Assembly (NCBI GenBank): GCA_016789025.1
Contig: JAEURC010000006.1
Coordinates: 29,885-93,884 of the forward strand
Source of the DNA: Anaerolineales bacterium
Lineage (GTDB): Bacteria > Chloroflexota > Anaerolineae > Anaerolineales > Villigracilaceae
DNA length: 64,000 bases
Reading direction: 5' to 3'
Below are positions 61,798 to 64,000 of this stretch, piece after piece. The first letter of the stretch is position 1. Every line of letters starts with the position of its first letter. The translations under genes and the position numbers were made by a program. The notes beneath the pieces were generated by a model that worked only from the letters and a program-made list of their open reading frames with translations, did no database searches and had not been told where the DNA came from.

Positions 61798-62316
61798 TCA
61801 AAAACCACGCGCCTTCAATAATTCGCTGATTTTTTGCCCAAACAATCTTGAACTCTTGGGGGCATTGCCTGTAACAATATTGCCATCCACAGTAACCCCA
61901 GGTTCGGTATATTTTGCGCCCTTGCTTTCTATTGTCTTGGCTTCAGTGCCTGCGACAGTGGCGTTTTTTCCTTTGAGAACTCCAGCATTTGCCAAAATTA
62001 CTGGAGCGAGACATATAGCCGCAACCACTGTTTTTTTCTCGTGCATTTCTTTTGCAATACGCAAGGCTTCTTCGTTAGTGTAATATATTCTGGAGCCGCC
62101 GCCCCCAACAAATACTACAGCGTCATAATCACTCGCTTTAACTTCATTCAGCGTCAGAATTGCGGTTGCGAAGCCGCCGCGAGAGCCAGGGCAAATTCCC
62201 TTGACGCTACTTGCAATAACTGTCTCATGCCCAGCCTTTTCAAGTTCTTCTTTTGTAACGAACAATTCTTCGTCTCTGAATCTTTCAGGAGCAATAATCA
62301 TCACTATTTTTGCCAT
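61798..62316 (-). CDS. DJ-1/PfpI-family protein
   Basis: 172 residues of the class I glutamine amidotransferase-like fold. The nucleophile elbow reads VVAAICLAPVILANAG with the Cys; the acidic partner is Glu in PERFRDEE. Members act as chaperones, deglycases or proteases; the precise activity is unclear. Codon use is AT-richer than the backbone. It lies next to attC-like site 1 but has no such site at its own 3' end. Confidence 0.85.
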   Translation of the reverse strand: MAKIVMIIAPERFRDEELFVTKEELEKAGHETVIASSVKGICPGSRGGFATAILTLNEVKASDYDAVVFVGGGGSRIYYTNEEALRIAKEMHEKKTVVAAICLAPVILANAGVLKGKNATVAGTEAKTIESKGAKYTEPGVTVDGNIVTGNAPKSSRLFGQKISELLKARGF

Positions 62317-62356
62317 ACGTTCTCTCGCTATCGCTCATTGTCCTTTGGGTTTGTGC

Positions 62357-62486
62357 GCCGAACGGTTTGCGTTAGTGGATGGCGGGCGGGTTAGGATAAT
62401 GCTCCAAGAGCAGTATAAACCCGAAGCCAGAAAAATGCTTGTAAGTCGCACAGACTCCCGCCAATCCACTGCACGCTTTGTTAGGC
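62357..62486 (-). mobile_element. attC-like recombination site 1
   Basis: 130 bases with terminal core-type heptamers GCCGAAC and GTTAGGC and inner complementary arms (gtggatggcggg against cccgccaatccac). It shares cggtttgcgtta, ctccaagagcag and gcacgctttgtt with site 2. Fits the 3' site of the cassette with the small membrane protein. One core base deviates from RYYYAAC. Confidence 0.75.
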
Positions 62487-62583
62487 GTTTTTATGTTGCG
62501 CAAGACTCGCTCGCCTCCTAAAAAATGACGCCACCAACCTGACAGGATGTTACACTCAATATTTTATACTTAAAGTTATTTTA

Positions 62584-62964
62584 TTATTCAGGTGGTGGTG
62601 TCCGAAAGACAAAATCCCCAAACCCTAAAGAAAGCAAGAAATATATTATTATTATCGACCACACTAATGAATTTCCTGTGCTATCCATGATGTGAAAAAT
62701 TGACACAACAAACCCAATAATTGTTGTAATAAACAATCCTTTTATTATTGCGTGAAGTGCAATACCAGATTTTGCCAATCGTCCATACCAGCATATTATC
62801 GCAATGCCTAATAGATTTGCGCCAAAATAACGAGGAATCCATTGATTGGATGGTTCAAGAACAATATTGTATATTGCCAAAATCTTTTCTGGAAATAACA
62901 GATATGCCAGCCCAAAGAGAAGAGAGCCTATTGCAGTAACGGTCATTGTAAGAAATAATCTCAT
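62584..62964 (-). CDS. small four-helix membrane protein on a cassette
   Basis: 126 residues from the ATG at 62964 (aggaga six bases upstream; earlier in-frame starts lack a site). Four membrane helices. Paralogue of the backbone gene at 9949-10329: same length and the shared L.PE, R..GANL/GAAL, TIIG.V and F.LG.GDFVF/FGLGYVFVLF positions. AT-rich. Lies between two attC-like sites, so it looks like a mobile cassette gene. Function unknown. Confidence 0.75.
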   Translation of the reverse strand: MRLFLTMTVTAIGSLLFGLAYLLFPEKILAIYNIVLEPSNQWIPRYFGANLLGIAIICWYGRLAKSGIALHAIIKGLFITTIIGFVVSIFHIMDSTGNSLVWSIIIIYFLLSLGFGDFVFRTPPPE

Positions 62965-63049
62965 TGGAATTCTCCTTTTCATAAACAACGTATTCAATCT
63001 TGAAAGCACGATTAAACATTTGTTGAAAAATCACTTTTGCAAGGCAAAC

Positions 63050-63180
63050 GCCTAACGGTTTGCGTTACTTGCGGGTGGGTGGGCGTGGACAAAACTCCAA
63101 GAGCAGGATTCTGCTTGGGTGTAGAAAAAAGCCCGAAAATGCCGCAGAATCCCACCCGTCAAGTGCACGCTTTGTTGGGC
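63050..63180 (-). mobile_element. attC-like recombination site 2
   Basis: 131 bases. Ends are GCCTAAC and GTTGGGC, both fitting RYYYAAC/GTTRRRY. Inner arms cttgcgggtggg and cccacccgtcaag are complementary, and differ from site 1's arms with pairing kept. It lies at the 3' end of the maturase/precursor genes. Confidence 0.8.
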
Positions 63181-63238
63181 AGATTTTTAATTTAACAAAT
63201 AGCCAATCCAAAGAAAGATTGGCTATTTGCGCTTAATT

Positions 63239-63427
63239 TTATGGGGGAGAAGGTGGACTGGGAGGCGGCACTTGGTCATTCCATTCACCTGCCCAAGGTG
63301 GGTCATCGTCGAATTTTTTATCTATAAAACCATCATCATTTTTCAACAACAATGGTTCTGTTTCTGAAATTAGTTTTTTGATTTCAATCGCTAATTCAGA
63401 AACTGTTTCAAGGGTGGGGGTTGTCAT
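63239..63427 (-). CDS. putative RiPP precursor peptide
   Basis: 62 residues: an N-terminal leader-like part (1-30, ELAIEIKKLI...) followed by an Asp- and aromatic-rich stretch, GFIDKKFDDDPPWAGEWND (33-51), and a Pro/Ser tail. Aromatic-X-Asp triplets F34-I-D, F39-D-D and W49-N-D, plus W45-A-G, are the type of residue set that cyclophane-forming radical SAM enzymes crosslink. The start overlaps the stop of the maturase gene (ATGA). Assignment rests on the neighbour and on composition. Confidence 0.6.
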   Translation of the reverse strand: MTTPTLETVSELAIEIKKLISETEPLLLKNDDGFIDKKFDDDPPWAGEWNDQVPPPSPPSPP

Positions 63428-64000
63428 ACTGTCTCCTTTTCTGAAAATTGATTTGTCGCATTTACGTTATCAAGAATTGTTTGAGTCGGTGAAATTCTTG
63501 ATGCATAACAATATTGCGTTTCCGTTGTTTTAATTGATCCGTTTTCAAAAAACTTGTTGCTTGCCTGACCACCGTGACAAAAAGCAAAATATCCGCAAGA
63601 CTTGGCACACATTTCAGTTCCTTGAATAAAATCTTCAATGTACCAAGCAGAAGAGCCTTCGGCTACTATTGATTCCAAGTCCTTTTGAAGTACATTGCCA
63701 ACAATAAATTTTTCACGCTCTTTTTTGCTTACCGAAATAAATTCAGGTGATAATAGTACTACATTGCCTTCTGTGTCAATAGTTGGATATAGATTTCTTC
63801 TCACGTCACGAGGTACATATGACTCATTAATTAATCGATTCATTGTTCTAAGCGAATCTCTAAACTGGCGAATTGATACGGCTGGATGTTTTCGCCATTC
63901 TTTAAAGAGTCTATTCCAGAAATTGTCAATTTGGTCTCTTGAAAATACTGCCCTTCCCACGTTTGCGCCCTCATTTTCTTCAAAATTTAAGCTGATACTA
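63424..64000 (-). CDS. radical SAM/SPASM peptide maturase, C-terminal part (cut by window edge)
   Basis: The frame is open to base 64000, so the radical SAM core lies outside; about 192 residues are seen. The C-terminus has the SPASM cluster motif CAKSCGYFAFCHGGQASNKF and TETQYC, the pattern of GrrM/OscB-like cyclophane-forming maturases (C..tC.yF..CgGG..sNK..EnG....TE..yC), with His where Gly is usual. The stretch NFEENEGANV just inside the edge also fits that family. It probably modifies the 62-residue peptide it overlaps. Confidence 0.75.
   Translation of the reverse strand, partial: SISLNFEENEGANVGRAVFSRDQIDNFWNRLFKEWRKHPAVSIRQFRDSLRTMNRLINESYVPRDVRRNLYPTIDTEGNVVLLSPEFISVSKKEREKFIVGNVLQKDLESIVAEGSSAWYIEDFIQGTEMCAKSCGYFAFCHGGQASNKFFENGSIKTTETQYCYASRISPTQTILDNVNATNQFSEKETV

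Noticed and set aside
1..64000. tRNA or rRNA genes
   Set aside because: No cloverleaf with a T-arm GGTTCRAAYCC-like motif or rRNA sequence was noticed in any gap by eye; a covariance scan would settle it.

Overview
The window looks like chromosome from an Anaerolineae-type member of the Chloroflexota (inference). The evidence is the mix of a bacterial-type smc, rnc, aspS and gatCAB with a complete V/A-type ATPase operon and a complex I membrane-arm operon carrying two nuoM genes. Thr/Pro-rich linkers in exported proteins and many short palindromic or periodic repeats between genes fit the same group. No rRNA or tRNA gene, phage or CRISPR array was seen.

Layout. 1-1.7 kb (-): a truncated membrane-anchored protein and a class III aminotransferase. 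1.8-4.3 kb (+): rpsF-ssb-rpsR plus a parvulin-type foldase. 4.3-8.8 kb (-): smc and rnc. 8.9-11 kb: aldo/keto reductase and two small membrane proteins. 11-17.4 kb (+): aspS-dapB-gatC-gatA-gatB, preceded by what reads as a ribosome-mediated transcription attenuator with an Asp/Asn-rich leader peptide. 17.4-18.5 kb: a MazF-like toxin-antitoxin pair followed by a second, diverged copy of the gatB 3' end. 18.7-20 kb: asnS.

20.2-28.5 kb holds two related sets of three genes: metallophosphoesterase, APC-family permease and nucleotidyltransferase. A four-CBS-domain protein lies between the sets. 28.6-39.1 kb reads as uptake and breakdown of an amine compound: an ABC importer (binding protein, two permeases, ATPase), a choline-kinase-like phosphotransferase, a dimethylglycine/sarcosine-dehydrogenase-like flavoprotein, a PfkB-like protein that lacks its catalytic Asp, and a non-pyrrolysine MttB-family methyltransferase. 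39.1-40.1 kb: small membrane proteins and a lipoprotein.

40.2-49.6 kb encodes complex I subunits A, H, J, K, L, M, M and N. The peripheral-arm genes B-G and I are not in the window. 49.6-50.2 kb is a gene-free stretch with six UUCG-type hairpin repeats, a strong promoter and a Rex-like palindrome. 50.2-58.9 kb is the V-type ATPase (H-C-I-K-F-E-A-B-D). Complex I and the rotary ATPase therefore lie side by side as an energy-coupling block. 59-61.3 kb: murE, with a palindromic repeat inside its reading frame, and a GNAT acetyltransferase.

61.3-64 kb is AT-richer accessory DNA on the minus strand. It holds a DJ-1/PfpI protein, a small four-helix membrane protein and the 3' end of a radical SAM/SPASM peptide maturase overlapping a 62-residue putative precursor peptide. 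Two homologous ~130-bp attC-like sites separate these genes, which suggests an integron-type cassette array. The strongest candidates for new biology are the aspS leader, the cassette-borne RiPP pair, and the duplicated phosphoesterase/permease/nucleotidyltransferase sets.
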